From the NCBI GenBank assembly GCA_017979445.1, contig CM030715.1, positions 8,610,187-8,674,186 of the forward strand: a stretch of 64,000 bases of DNA, given 5' to 3'. Source of the DNA: Akebia trifoliata. Taxonomy: Eukaryota; Streptophyta; Magnoliopsida; Ranunculales; Lardizabalaceae. The position numbers were made by a program, and so were the translations under genes. Of the stretch, positions 12,371 through 23,839 are shown piece after piece. The stretch's first letter is position 1. Each line of letters opens with the position of its first letter. Under the pieces are notes generated by a model. The model did no database searches, was not told the origin of the DNA, and saw only the letters and a list, made by a program, of their open reading frames with translations.

Positions 12371-12699
12371 TTTCACTAGATACTTTTTATTTTTTTGGTA
12401 AAAAAGTGTTGAAGCGCTTTCAAGAGGTATAGACTATGAAGGTTGAAATAGATGAAAGGTAGGCTCTCATGTTGGCCTAGGTAACCATGTCCTCATGCAG
12501 ATCGTCAAAGGCTTGGTACAATTAAGCCACCATGAGGATGGCTAGGCATACATCTTTCCCAACCAAAATCTAGGCCACAATGTTGAATATCGTTATACAC
12601 TGAGCAGGGGTGCAGAGGCCACATAATGCTAAGGAAATAGACAAGGAATGATGCCATATGGGTCTCCTGGTAGTAGTAGTACTGGATGTACTTCACTCT

Positions 12700-13420
12700 C
12701 CAATTCATCAAATATTATTTTTCATGTGTTTTCTTAGTCTTCAACATGACCTCATTCCATTTAGCCTCATCATCTTCTCCATCTTTACTACATCTAACCC
12801 TACCTTGGGCACATAAGCCAAATCCCTTTCGATTAGAAGTCGAGCCAATCTAACAACATCTTCTACTTTGAATGTAAACTCGTTCCCACTCCAGATAACT
12901 GTATAGGTGTTAGGATTCCAAAACTCCACCAAGAAGGCTAGTAGGGGTTTGTTGTAATACACATCGTTTATACTTATCTCCATGATAGCCATAAACCTGA
13001 GATCTGCCAACCTTTTCCTTTTCTTATAATTTACAAAGTTATTGTTGACCTAATAGGCACATTGTATGGACTCCTGATTCTTTGGATACTCCATCTTTGG
13101 AAGCACATCCTTTTCAACCTTCGCCCAGTTCCCCAAAAATGGGCATCCTCTGACTCACTTAAACTCTAGCCCCTTTTAGGATAATGGATAGTCGAAGGAA
13201 CATCTAGCCACCCTCGGTAACCTTGATGGCTATGGAATTGATTACTTCCATTTCATATCTAGTCCCGTATTTGATGGTGTCTACGTGCCACACATTCAAA
13301 ACTGGGACAACTGGGGCAGTTGCAGCATCATCTTGAACACTTGGTACATTGTCCCCTTGAACAATTGCTTGGACAGCAACGGATATTGAACTTTGGCCTT
13401 ATATTTCAAATCTATCACAC
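12700..13420 (-). pseudogene. Plant-mobile-domain-like fragment
   Basis: On the minus strand, an 89-codon frame (12741-13010) reads LLAFLVEFWNPNTYT, then GNEFTFKVEDVVRLARLL. This resembles the helix-plus-EDV pattern of the plant mobile domain (aminotransferase-like PMD), found in plant transposons and in a few host proteins. Weakly readable sequence continues upstream to about 13420 with stops. It is broken at both ends and downstream frames (12505-12711) do not resolve into a known domain. It sits next to decayed gypsy gag on the same strand. The domain call is by eye and moderately sure. Confidence 0.45.
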
Positions 13421-15970
13421 AATACATAAAGAGCACAGTTCATGAGTATAACACAGTAGAAGTAAAGATGGAGTGTATATGGTGGTAGTAATAGTACAGA
13501 GTGTTTTGGTCTCCCCTAGCAGACTCTATGTGATTCTTAGATTATAATAATTGTATTGAGCTTATAGAAGGAATAAAATACATTACGTTACAGAGGGAAC
13601 AACTTATAAGGGATGTTTGAGAGAAAAATGAAAATGGTGTGAAAAGTAACAAAAGGGCAGTGAAGGAATGGAGAATCATCTCTAGGGGTATTCTATTCAA
13701 AATGCAAAGATGGTTGCAAACAAAGGATACTTGATTTAGTCACAAAGCAAAGACAGTGGTGACAAGGATCTTGGGTGTTAGGGCATTTCAAAAAAAAAAA
13801 GGAGCAAATTCAGAAAAATAAGAGACTTCAACAGTATTTTGACTAAGTATGGGATCTAAGCAAATGCATTTGCTACATTTAACCTTTGCATAGAGTCGCA
13901 CTTGAAAAAAATGATATATCTGAGATAATTTAATTGAAATTCTTGTGTGTACTCCTTGCTTTTGTCGTGGACAAGGGTTCGCCTTGGCTTTGTTTGGTAA
14001 GTTGCGATAGCTTCAAAAAACATTGTTTTGAAGAAAATAACATGGATAACTAGGGAACCACTATAATAGGAAATAATAGATCTATTCACTTAAGTTGAAA
14101 AAACTACTTCATAGATATCTACCTTGGGAAGGTCGAAAGCAGAAGGAAGTATAAAAGAAATAAGATCATGCTTCGTCTTCGTTTACTACACTAGCAATAA
14201 GATCGTCTCATCGAGCATGAAATGAATAGTAGCAACCAAAGGTGTGAAAGCATCTGTTAATTAATAAGTATAGGTAGGTGTGCATTCATTATCTTCAAGT
14301 CGCTTTCAGGGTACAACTCTTGTTCGCTTTCCTTACTAAGCCATTTTCAGCCAAGTTCATAGTAAATGCATTTGCTTTAGGATAAGCGAATGCATTCACT
14401 TTCAGGGTACTACATTTTTCATTTTCCATTCGTTTGCCCAAGTAAAGGGCATTCGTTATGGTTCGTCTTCTTTACTAAGGCATATTTCAGTTTTTGTTCT
14501 TGAGCTTTCTTAATATCTTATTACTGGTCCCTTTTGTGTCGTTTTGGTCAGATAAACCTAACCCTGGGTTTTTTGGGGTCTCCCTTCCAATCTAGGGCTC
14601 CCATTAGAAGCCCTAGGCTTCCTAACAAGCTTATGGGTCTCACCACTGTCAAAAACTTCCTTTTCCACGCCATTGTTCATCCCAAAATTCCCTGGGGATA
14701 GATTTATACCACAACCCAACTCCTATCCTAACCCAAACATCCACAACAATTACTACAACTACAAACAACAAGCAAAAATAGATTGAAAATTAAAATAGTA
14801 GGATCAAACATCTTATTGAAAAAGATTTGGATCTGGAAACGTTCTTAGATGCTCGAACATTCTCTAGAAAATTTTGGTTCGCATGAAAGTGCGAGAGTCA
14901 AATAGCTAGGAAGTTTTCAAAATGGTAGCACAACAAAGGGGTATTTCCCCCTTTTAAAGGTTTTGAAAAACCTCGAGATACGAGTTGAATGGTAAAATGA
15001 ATGATTGTTCATTTAAATAGTGAATGCCCATTAGTTATCTCCAAAGTCCATTCATTTTTTATAATTGTTGCTTCAACTCACCGTTTACTATTTCTTGCCC
15101 ATTCTTTTCATTCTCAACATGGCCTATGGTTGTGATGTTCATCTTTGAGCTCCTCTTTAGCGGGCAAGCATCAATGGGACTTTATGTAGTATGGTGTTTT
15201 GGTCCTACCCAGTTTGGCATATGAAATAGACATATCTATGGTCAGGAAAGGGAATACAAGCAAGAGGAGGTTGAAAAGGAAGGCATGATCACCAAGAAGA
15301 AGAAAATAAGACATAAAAATACCAAAAAACAATACTTAACAAATAACGAATGACCATTCACTACCCTTAACAACAACATTTTTAGGGGTATTTCTGCATT
15401 TCCTTAAGAACTTTTATAATAGAACATCCCTATAATTCTATAAATAGGGAGGTCTTGAGAAGTGTTTGAGGACTTTTGGTAGTTTTCTAGAATTTTAGCT
15501 CCTTTTTTCTCACCAAAGTAAAAGAAATAAATACTCTCTCAAATTGTAATCAAAACATATTAGATCTCTCTAGCTGTTAAATTCCAAACTCATTCCTTTG
15601 TAAGTTTTAAGTTATTTTTGTTTTGTAGTTTCTATTTTCTATTGTAGAATAATGGATCTCAAGCCATGAATCATCTTTACTTTTTCTCCATTTTTTTCAT
15701 GCAAAGATTCCGTGGGAGTGAGACTACCCTATCACTTGAGGAGATGGATTCTGATCCATCACTCTTGTGGCAAGAATAAGGGAAGAACTCAAGGAAATTC
15801 TCATTCCTTGATTCATCTTCCTCTCTTTCTTTCCTCTTTCTCTTGAAAGTTCATAAGGATAGTGGTGTTGGTGTTGTTTTTGGGCTGGTTTGTTATGAAG
15901 ACAATATCTCATAGTTCAACTGAATTGAAGCACAAAAACCAAACACCACTCCCATCATTGTTTGTTAGTA
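13421..15970. other. No gene recognised; LTR-like promoter near 15.4 kb
   Basis: No coding block can be supported. Words such as GCGAATGCATTC and CATTCGTTATG recur at 14280-14470 and 15350. TATAAATAGGG at 15439-15449 followed by a UTR-like stretch resembles an LTR promoter on the + strand. These are inferences from composition. Confidence 0.35.
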
Positions 15971-15974
15971 TTTC

Positions 15975-17005
15975 AATGAGAATTGGGAATGAAGGAATGG
16001 AAGAGGGACCAAGAAAGGGAGAACAACTCCTCAGCCGCCTCCCCTCTATCATCGTGAGTGACCATCAGCACCTCATGTGCGTGATCTAGTAAGGGTTTAA
16101 CATGAGTGAGTTCGTCGATGTTGAACTGCAATTCATTGTTCACGCATATCTTGGTGAGTATCTTCTTCAAAATATGACAATTTCACGTAGAGTATCCCAC
16201 CATATGGTGGAATTTTAAATATTGAAAGCTAGCTTGTTCCCTCTTCGTCGCCTCTTGCTTGATAAATGACATTCTCACTACATCGTCACTAATATATGTT
16301 TCCAAAATATTCTCTACTTCTTCCATATTGTAGGAGAAATTTGGTATACCCTCATCTTCTCTATCATTTTTCCTTGTGGGAAAACCACATTCCCGATTAT
16401 CTGTTCTCTTGGGCCGCATGTCCAATACACATACTTGGTGTCCAAATCGCTTCACCAATCATCCCCGTTTTGTTGGTTTCCAAATTTTAGGCAAAAAATC
16501 CTTCTCTAATTAAGATGGTACCAAGGTCGCAGTTTTCGTAGTTGCTTGTGAATAATAAAGAATTTTCGATGGAATGCGTCGGCCAACTATCTCAACGACT
16601 GGATTGATCCGGTCAGTAGGTGATTGTACCAAGTGTACGCCTTTCTAGTCAACGACTTTGAAAATTCCCACAACCTTATATAATCGTCTACAGCATACCC
16701 CTTAGTGCCTCCCAGAATAGTGACACATGCCCCTTTGCATTACCCTTTCTGTCATACAAAAGGAACATTGATGTCACATACCCCCTAAGGTAAGGTTTCT
16801 ACTGAAGTAAGCTGGGGTATGAGTGGTCGTAGGAGTGTTTGCCTTCCTTTCTTTTGTATTTTTTCCAATTCTAACAACTATGTCCACTCTGTTATCGTCA
16901 CGAACCCCAATGACTGTGTCAGTGGGATTGCTTTTGGCACCAAAGGCACTTGTGCCATCTGAGACATCTTTTCCTTAGGCGATGATGGCATTTCTACACC
17001 CTATG
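15975..17005 (-). pseudogene. Ty3/gypsy gag, 3' part
   Basis: Minus-strand frames give ASFQYLKFHHMVGYST followed, after a frameshift, by NCHILKKILTKICVNNELQF. This corresponds to the KYH-x-HPT-x-C-x-LK block near the end of gag in Tat-type gypsy elements. Gag forms the particle that packages the element RNA. Stops and shifts occur throughout. The upstream part of the same gag lies at 19061-19412, beyond a 2 kb insertion. Confidence 0.65.
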
Positions 17006-17014
17006 CAGCCACTG
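17006..17014 (+). repeat. 9-bp direct repeat CAGCCACTG, left
   Basis: CAGCCACTG stands immediately before the left hairpin, and the same nine bases stand immediately after the right hairpin (19052-19060). This fits a target-site duplication. Caution: the same 9-mer also occurs at 19268-19276 inside gag. Confidence 0.55.
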
Positions 17015-17497
17015 TTAGAAAAATTAGAACTTGAAAAAATTGCTCTGAAGCACGTAGTAATCTACGTTGTCTTATAGACAATAGACGTCCCCACTCCGAT
17101 TATATACGAAGATGCAGATGGGTTGCTGACGAACTTGTCTTTAGGATACAACAGAGCCCAGTTCTAACACAACTGTATATTTCCTCAAAATTTGCACTAT
17201 TTTGAGAAAATCTGTCACACAAAATCTCGGATACACGAATGCCTCTTGTTTGTAGAAAATTTTTGAATTATTTTATTTTAACAGAATTGATCTCCATAAA
17301 TAGATAACAATTATAAAAGTCACACCCATTCGTAAATGATTTTTGAATCTTAATAGGTATAAAATCCATTGGAACTACTAGGCACCTATTCGGATCAAGG
17401 AATCCGTTAAGCACCCTTAGGCCCCATCGACACCCTTCGGATCGGCCTTGGTGCCTATCCAAAATTGGACAGTCTTATTAAATATTTAATTTTTTTT

Positions 17498-17543
<46 letters not shown>

Positions 17544-17568
17544 ATTTTATATCTATATATATATATAT

Positions 17569-17600
<32 letters not shown>

Positions 17601-17603
17601 ATA

Positions 17604-17644
<41 letters not shown>

Positions 17645-18296
17645 TATATATATAGATATAAAATAAGAAAGAAAGAAAGAGAGAGAGAGAGAAAAAAAAA
17701 TTAAATATTTAATAGGACCGTCCAATTTTGGATAGGCACCAAGGTCGATTCGAAGGTATAAATATAAAATAAGAAAGAAATAAAGAAAAGAAAGAAAGAG
17801 AGAGAGAGAGAGAAAAAAAAATTAAATATTTAATAGGACCGTCCAATTTTGGATAGGCACCAAGGCCGATCCGAAGGGTGTCGATGGGGCTTAATGGTGC
17901 TTAACGGATTCCTTGATCCGAATAGGTGCCTAGTAGTTCCAATGGGTTTTATACCTATTGAGATTCAAAAACCATTTACGAATGGGTGTGACTTTTATAA
18001 TTGTTATCTATTTATGGAGATCAATTCTGTTAAAATAAAATAATTCAAAAATTTTCTACAAACAAGAGGCATTCGTGTATCCGAGATTCTGTGTGATAGA
18101 TTTTCTCAAAATAGTACAAATTTTGAGGAAATATACAGTTTTATTATAACTGGGCTCTGTTGTATCCTGAAGACAAGTTCGCCAGCAACCCATCTGCATT
18201 TTCATGTTCAATCGGAGTGGGAGCGTCTGTTGTCTATAAGACAACGTAGATTACTACGTGCCTCAGAGCAATTTTTTCAAGTTCTAATTTTTCTAA
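17015..18296. repeat. Long hairpin 1, arms about 540-640 bp
   Basis: The left end (TTAGAAAAATTAGAACTTG) is the reverse complement of the right end. Over the outer 57 bases I count one mismatch, and the match continues to a (TA)n centre at about 17545-17655. The right arm carries a tandem duplication of about 107 bp (from about 17655 and about 17762) covering the AAG/GAGA microsatellite and the CCGTCCAATTTTGGATAGGC block, so it is longer than the left arm. Frames of about 64 codons on each arm are mirror images and are not genes. A transcript of this segment would fold into a nearly perfect duplex. Confidence 0.9.
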
Positions 18297-18335
18297 CAAT
18301 TTATAGACAATAGATATATATATATATATAAATTG

Positions 18336-19051
18336 TTAAAATAAATGTTAATAAATGTTGATTAATATTTATTTAAAATTGATTCAAATAAAATTAATTT
18401 AGTTTATTTTAAAATGATATTTGAAAGTTACTTTATGGTTGGTGTACTTTTTGTTAAAGAAAAGTAAGTATTTTAAAAAGAAGTTTTCTATTTGTTGATA
18501 TCTTTTCACATGGATTTGTAAAAGTTCTTTTGACTCATTTTTTTCAAATTTTTTGTAAATCCTACATTGCTTTTTAAATGTTTTGGAGGGATTCTTAAAC
18601 CTATAAATAAGAACCTATTCTCAACTCTTTTTTCATTCCAAAGACTCTCTCCTTGAGAGTTCCTAATGGCTTCAAGCTATATGAAAATTTAATAATTCTT
18701 TTTTATTATATATATATATATATATATATATAATAAAAAAGAGAGAGTCTTTGGAATGAAGAAAGAGTTGAGAATAGGTTCTTATTTATAGGTTTAAGAA
18801 TCCCTCCAAAACATTTAAAAAGCAATGTGAGATTTAAAAAAATTTGAAAAAAATGAGCCAAAAGAACTTTTACAAATTTCAATCCATGTGAAAAGATATC
18901 AACCAATAGAAAAGTTCTTTTTAAAATACTTACTTTTCTTTAACAAAAAGTACACCAACCATAAAATAACTTTCAAATATCATTTTAAAATAAACTAAAT
19001 TAATTTTAATTTGAATCAATTTTAATAAATATTAATCAACATTTATTTTAA
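18336..19051. repeat. Long hairpin 2, arms about 310 bp
   Basis: TTAAAATAAATG at the left and CATTTATTTTAA at the right are inverted copies. The arms match nearly throughout, with a 10-bp duplication in the left one and a central loop around 18648-18735 holding (TA)n. It shares no sequence with hairpin 1 but abuts it: a short AACAATTTATA...TATAAATTGTT stem-loop (about 18294-18337) joins the two. Confidence 0.9.
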
Positions 19052-19060
19052 CAGCCACTG
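19052..19060 (+). repeat. 9-bp direct repeat CAGCCACTG, right
   Basis: Right partner of the repeat at 17006-17014. Removing 17015-19060 would rejoin the two halves of the minus-strand gag. Confidence 0.55.
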
Positions 19061-19412
19061 ACGTAAATGATCCCCGCACATCACCCGACTCATCCAGAAC
19101 AGTGGTTGCTATGGAATACTTGCTTTTTGTGGCAATCTCCTAAAAAATTAGAGATACCACATTGGTCTTTGTTATTCCTTGTAACAATTCCCCAAGTGGC
19201 GTTAGCGCCATCTGAGGTACTTCTAGCATAGGTTCAAGTTGCTCCCTAGTCGTCGCATAAGTTGTGTCAGCCACTGTGTTATTGGCTTAGTCTTAATCTC
19301 TCTCCGCATTAGTCATACCCTGCGATGGTTCACCCCAGTTCTTTGGACGTCGAATTCTCATATTCCTCTCCTCAGTGAAGTAGCCAAAATGTTTGCAAGA
19401 AAAATCACCCAT
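19061..19412 (-). pseudogene. Ty3/gypsy gag, 5' part with start codon
   Basis: The minus strand opens with an ATG at 19412-19410 (MGDFSCKHFGYFTEERNMRI) and runs toward lower coordinates, with two stops after NAERD. It continues across the hairpin insertion into 17005-15975. I identify it as the gag start because it lies upstream of the recognisable gag block on the same strand. The N-terminus itself matches no motif I can name. Confidence 0.5.
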
Positions 19413-22400
19413 GGATAAGATCTTAAATTATACGGCTAGATTCGGGGAGACTAGGATTGGATGACAATGAGGTTAAGTATATGGCCTCAAAGATACTATT
19501 TGTCTAGGGTAAAGACAAAATTGATTGTCTGTTTCAATCATAAATAAAAGGGTGAGGTTAGGTGTTGGTGAGGGAGAGACAAATAAGCTAAAGAAAGAGA
19601 AAGAGAGAGAGAGAGATCCTGAGTGTGTTTGGGCAGAGTTCCAACTCTTGGGCTTCAAGATCCTTGTCCCATCAATGGGACTACCCGGTTTAAATAGGGG
19701 ACACTTTCTTCTCTCTATTTACCTAGGCAATGCATGCCAAGGGCTAACCTTCTCAGTCAGAGTGGTCAACTCTGGACAACAAACTTACCTTAAGATTCAC
19801 AAAAGCGGTGTCAGCAGGGCTGACATCTCCTGTAACAACGACAGACTCCATAAGGATTGATAAGGGAAAATAAGGGTGTTAATCCTACTGACACTTCCAG
19901 TAAGAGGGGTGTTAGCCTTGCTAACATCTCTCAAAAGACTATGATCCCCAGGCTTTGTCACCTATTATCCCTGACACCGGCCTACTCCTCGTCTCATGGC
20001 CACCAAACCTATAACTTGAAAACTTCCCCATTAGCGTCTACATGTTTTGTCTTGGGCGTGGTGGATAGTCATACCACAAGTCTATAGGACCGTGCCATGT
20101 AGTGCCCGCTATAATATTGGCGTCGACACCTACTAGTGGGATTAGTCCCTCGTGGCACATATGTCCAAGCTAGCGTCCTCAAGATACGTGTCCGAAAATG
20201 CCAATTAACAACTATCTTAATAAGGTTTGTTGATAGGCAATCCAATTAAAATCTTACTAAGGTTTGTTGAGTTAAATGGATTACCAAAAAGGCAATCCAA
20301 CGCCACATCTCTATAGATTTCATTGAAGAACTTGGATAATTTTTTTTCCGGCTTGATCCGAGTTATTGAAATGAATGGCTATTGAACTCCAAAATTTAAG
20401 ATATAAATCAAATAGAAATTTATCCAATCAAATTGAACCTCAATCGGACCCTAATCCAACCAATGAAATAAAATTTTGGCTGGGTTCCATTTTTAAAACA
20501 TTGGGTTTGTCTGTTAGTTCTCATTCCTTAGCATCATTTTTAGTATGGTACTTCTTTGTGATTTATAAAGTTGGGATTACTTCCCTACATACTATGATAC
20601 ATGTCGAATTTTTTTTAATTTGCCAAACTATGTTGTGAAAGATTTGTTAGTCCTTTTCACTTATCGAGATGTGCATTAGTCTTTTTTATGGTAGCAATGA
20701 ATATGGAAAGCTTTTTGGCCTTCCACTCTATGGGTCATAAAATACCGACTACTTAGGGTGGCAAGTCCAAGGTCTCTCCTTTCCTTGTATTTGGTGGCAT
20801 GACCCACCTCTTTTACAGGTGTATTGGATTCTAGCTCTTGGTCCTCAATTTTTCTCTTTAGCAGTGACCTGACTCATTTTCAGTTACTTACCGATGTTGT
20901 CTCTACTAACCTCTTTTGATGGTTAGCTTGATTTTCCTCCCTTGTTGGTACTAACTTAGTTGCCTTCTTTTAATGTTGGTTTCGATCTTTGGCCTATCAA
21001 CCTTTTCATCTCCAAATAGGTGGTCTGGTTCTCCTTTGCTCTTTTATGGCTTTTGGGATGATAAAAGAGAGAAGGATTGTGGCCCCAATGTGGTGCATGC
21101 CAATGATCTTTTGAAAGTTTAGTTAATACTCATATAAAAAAGAATAAATGGGAAAGAAGATGAAAAGTGGATTTATAGAGCGATATTTCTATTGACGAAT
21201 CTTTTTTCTTAGCCAAAAACTAACAACCCCTACTTAGCTTGATTTTTATAGATGAAATTCAAGGATAGGTGTCACCAAATGATTAATCCAAGTATTTTGA
21301 TGAGCTGTTTAGTTTAAGGTACACTTAAGTGTCTTAGAAGATGGATCCATCACTTGTCTGTGAGATTTCAATTCAATGTGTAAGTGTTGCATGTCATTAA
21401 TGTGAAGCAAAAAGATCTCTTACGCATGGTATCCCATCAATTTGATGATATCTTTCTTGTACTTACTTGTATGAGAGAGCGTGCTAGGACTTAAGTACTT
21501 GCTTGGGATCATTTATATGTTGTAAGTATGGTCAAACTCAAGTTGGGGTTTTATATTCTAAACAAATTGAGGTAAATACGATCTTGAGCTTTAGATCAGG
21601 AATTGAGTTATGGATTGAATACGACTTCGGGCTCTGATTGGATATGTAATATAATTTAGACGTTGGTTGCTAACTTATCTATTTTAGATGAGACTAGGAA
21701 TTCGAGTTCCATACTCTCGTGAATTTACCTTTGCGCCTTTAGGGTGGATGTGCCAAAACGTGTCACTTCCTGACGTTCTAATAGATGAGAATTTAGCTTT
21801 TGCCTTTGGTTATGAATGAGGGGAATTTGTGCATAAGGGGGCACTTATCTCTCCTAGTTTTGTCAGTTTTTTTCAAGTCAGTCATATTTTGTCGTCTTAT
21901 GCTAGCCAACCTAAGGTCCTACCATATTCTACTTTGGGTGGTCTCAATTTGTACCGAAGTTACATTCTACTTACACGATTTTAGGTTTAATTTCTTCTTG
22001 AGTGAGGGGACTTGGCCCTAAGGTGCTGAATTGTTTACTTGGTTAAAAACATGCTTCACATACTTTATGGCAGGGCTACAAACTACCAACTTCCTTCTTT
22101 CTGTAACATACTTGGCTTTAGGTATAAAGATCGATAACTTCTTGTTTATTGACTTGATTTAAAGTATTGACTTATTTATTCTTTGTTGATCCCCTTGCCC
22201 CTTTATGATATGTGCTGACAAAAATGGTCTCCACATATGCATTTCTCAATAATGATTGTCTTCGATAAACTTTGAGGAGTGGTCTCACCCCTGGGAATTG
22301 GTCCCCAAGCATGTCTTCAATCGTGTTGGACAATCTTTAATGGTTTTTGGGTAGTTGGCATTTCCATGCAACTATTTTCAGTATTAGTTGGGGTTAGGGG

Positions 22401-22990
22401 ATGGGATTCGATTCTTAAGACTCAGGTAGGGAAAGCCATATGTTTTATTTATATTATGTTGACTTGGGGTTTCCTCTATTCACCTTAGATTTGATAGAAT
22501 GCTTCCCGATTAAGGGAGATATATCCCACTTACTACCTATATTAGAAAAACCCTATAGTTAAATATGCTTGAATCCTTTTAGGCCAAGCCGGACTTATAG
22601 ATATTTCTTATTTGGAGTGGCATAATCATTTTGTCAGGCTTGGCTTGAACTAGGACCTAGAAACCCAATTAGTATCAAATCCGACCCTAGACCCCAATTT
22701 CTTAAATTATTTATCACACCCCATTTAGGATTAAAACACACCATTCAAACATTACAAAGGTTTGGCCCCCAAAATTACAAAACATTATAACACTTGTTCT
22801 AACAATTTCAGTAGTTGCAATTATGATTAGGCTTTAATAAAATTCTAAACCCAAAAAGATAGAAATATGGCAAAATAAATAAATAAATAAAAGAGAAAGA
22901 GCTTCTATTGAGACCCCAACTTTTCCTTATTCTCAACCATTTTGCTTATTTTCTTAGGTGAATCTCCATTTCATGCGTTGAATATGACAA
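19413..22990. other. No gene recognised; probably leader/LTR of the minus-strand gypsy element
   Basis: The stretch directly upstream of the gag start should hold the leader and 5' LTR of that element on the minus strand. I could not fix LTR ends or a primer site. Open frames here (for example 19525-19860 and 21800-22021) are short, unconserved in appearance and have no recognisable domain. GAGAGAGAGAGA at about 19604 is a microsatellite. Confidence 0.35.
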
Positions 22991-22998
22991 AATTCCAA

Positions 22999-23195
22999 GT
23001 TTGGTACACTGTTCATTTTTATTTGCAAAACATGCATTCACCATTTTTATAACCTACGAACTTATGAGCTCATCACTTTTAATATCTACGAATTCAAAGA
23101 TATCACAATGAATTCATTGATTATAAAAGTGACGAATTACACTCGAAATGCATGTTTTGAGAATGAAAATAAACAGTGTGCCGAAACCAAAATTT
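22999..23195. repeat. Imperfect inverted repeat, MITE-like
   Basis: The left arm, around AAGTTTGGTACACTGTTCATTTT and AAAACATGCATT, pairs with the right arm, around AATGCATGTTTTGAGAATG and AAACAGTGTGCCGAAACC. The arms are about 50-60 bp with several mismatches. No clear target duplication is visible. Confidence 0.55.
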
Positions 23196-23839
23196 GGCAG
23201 TTACGCACGTTTTGGGAAAATTTCATATTTTTTATTTTATTTTTAATTGGGGTGTAATAAGTAAAAGGGTACCAATATTAACCCTCAAATTTATTATGAC
23301 ATTTTTAACATATTTAGGCCCTGTTTGGAAACCATTTTTTTAGATTTGATTAGAGTTAGAATCAACTTTATCAAAAATTATTATGGCATTCCTAGTTCTT
23401 AAAAAAATATTATTGAATGAGTGAATTTTTTATTTTATTTTTACCCCTTCTTGCTCTCCCTTTTAATGCGACCTCCAACCCACCTATTCCTTATCAGCAA
23501 CAGTGTATATGGATGTAAATTTGGTGTAAAAAATGGGGGATATGAGATTGTCAAAGATCATTCTCAGTAACTCACCATCGATGTTGACTAAAACATCTAA
23601 AAGATAGAGAGAGCATATTCAACAACATTTTACCAATGATGATCAATCATTGAGATTGACTACTAATGATGAAAATCAATCTAGTAATGTTGTTAGGAAT
23701 TTGAATCAGATTGAAACCAATATTATAAGAGTCGAATAGAATGTAGATCTACATTTTACTAATTAATGTAATATATAATATCATGTATATTGTTTCATAG
23801 GAAATCAGATACACATCCTGACCTTTCAAAAAAAAAGAA

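Noticed and set aside
17486..17725. Frame rich in I and Y alternation
   Set aside because: It is translation of a (TA)n and (GAAA)n microsatellite.
17268..18043. Matching 64-codon frames on opposite strands (MDRHQGRSEGCRWGL)
   Set aside because: They are the two mirror arms of hairpin 1, not genes.
23318..23345. TTAGGCCCTGTTTGGAAACC resembling a Tourist/PIF end with a TTA target
   Set aside because: I found no inverted partner (GGTTTCCAAACAGGGCC) in the vicinity.
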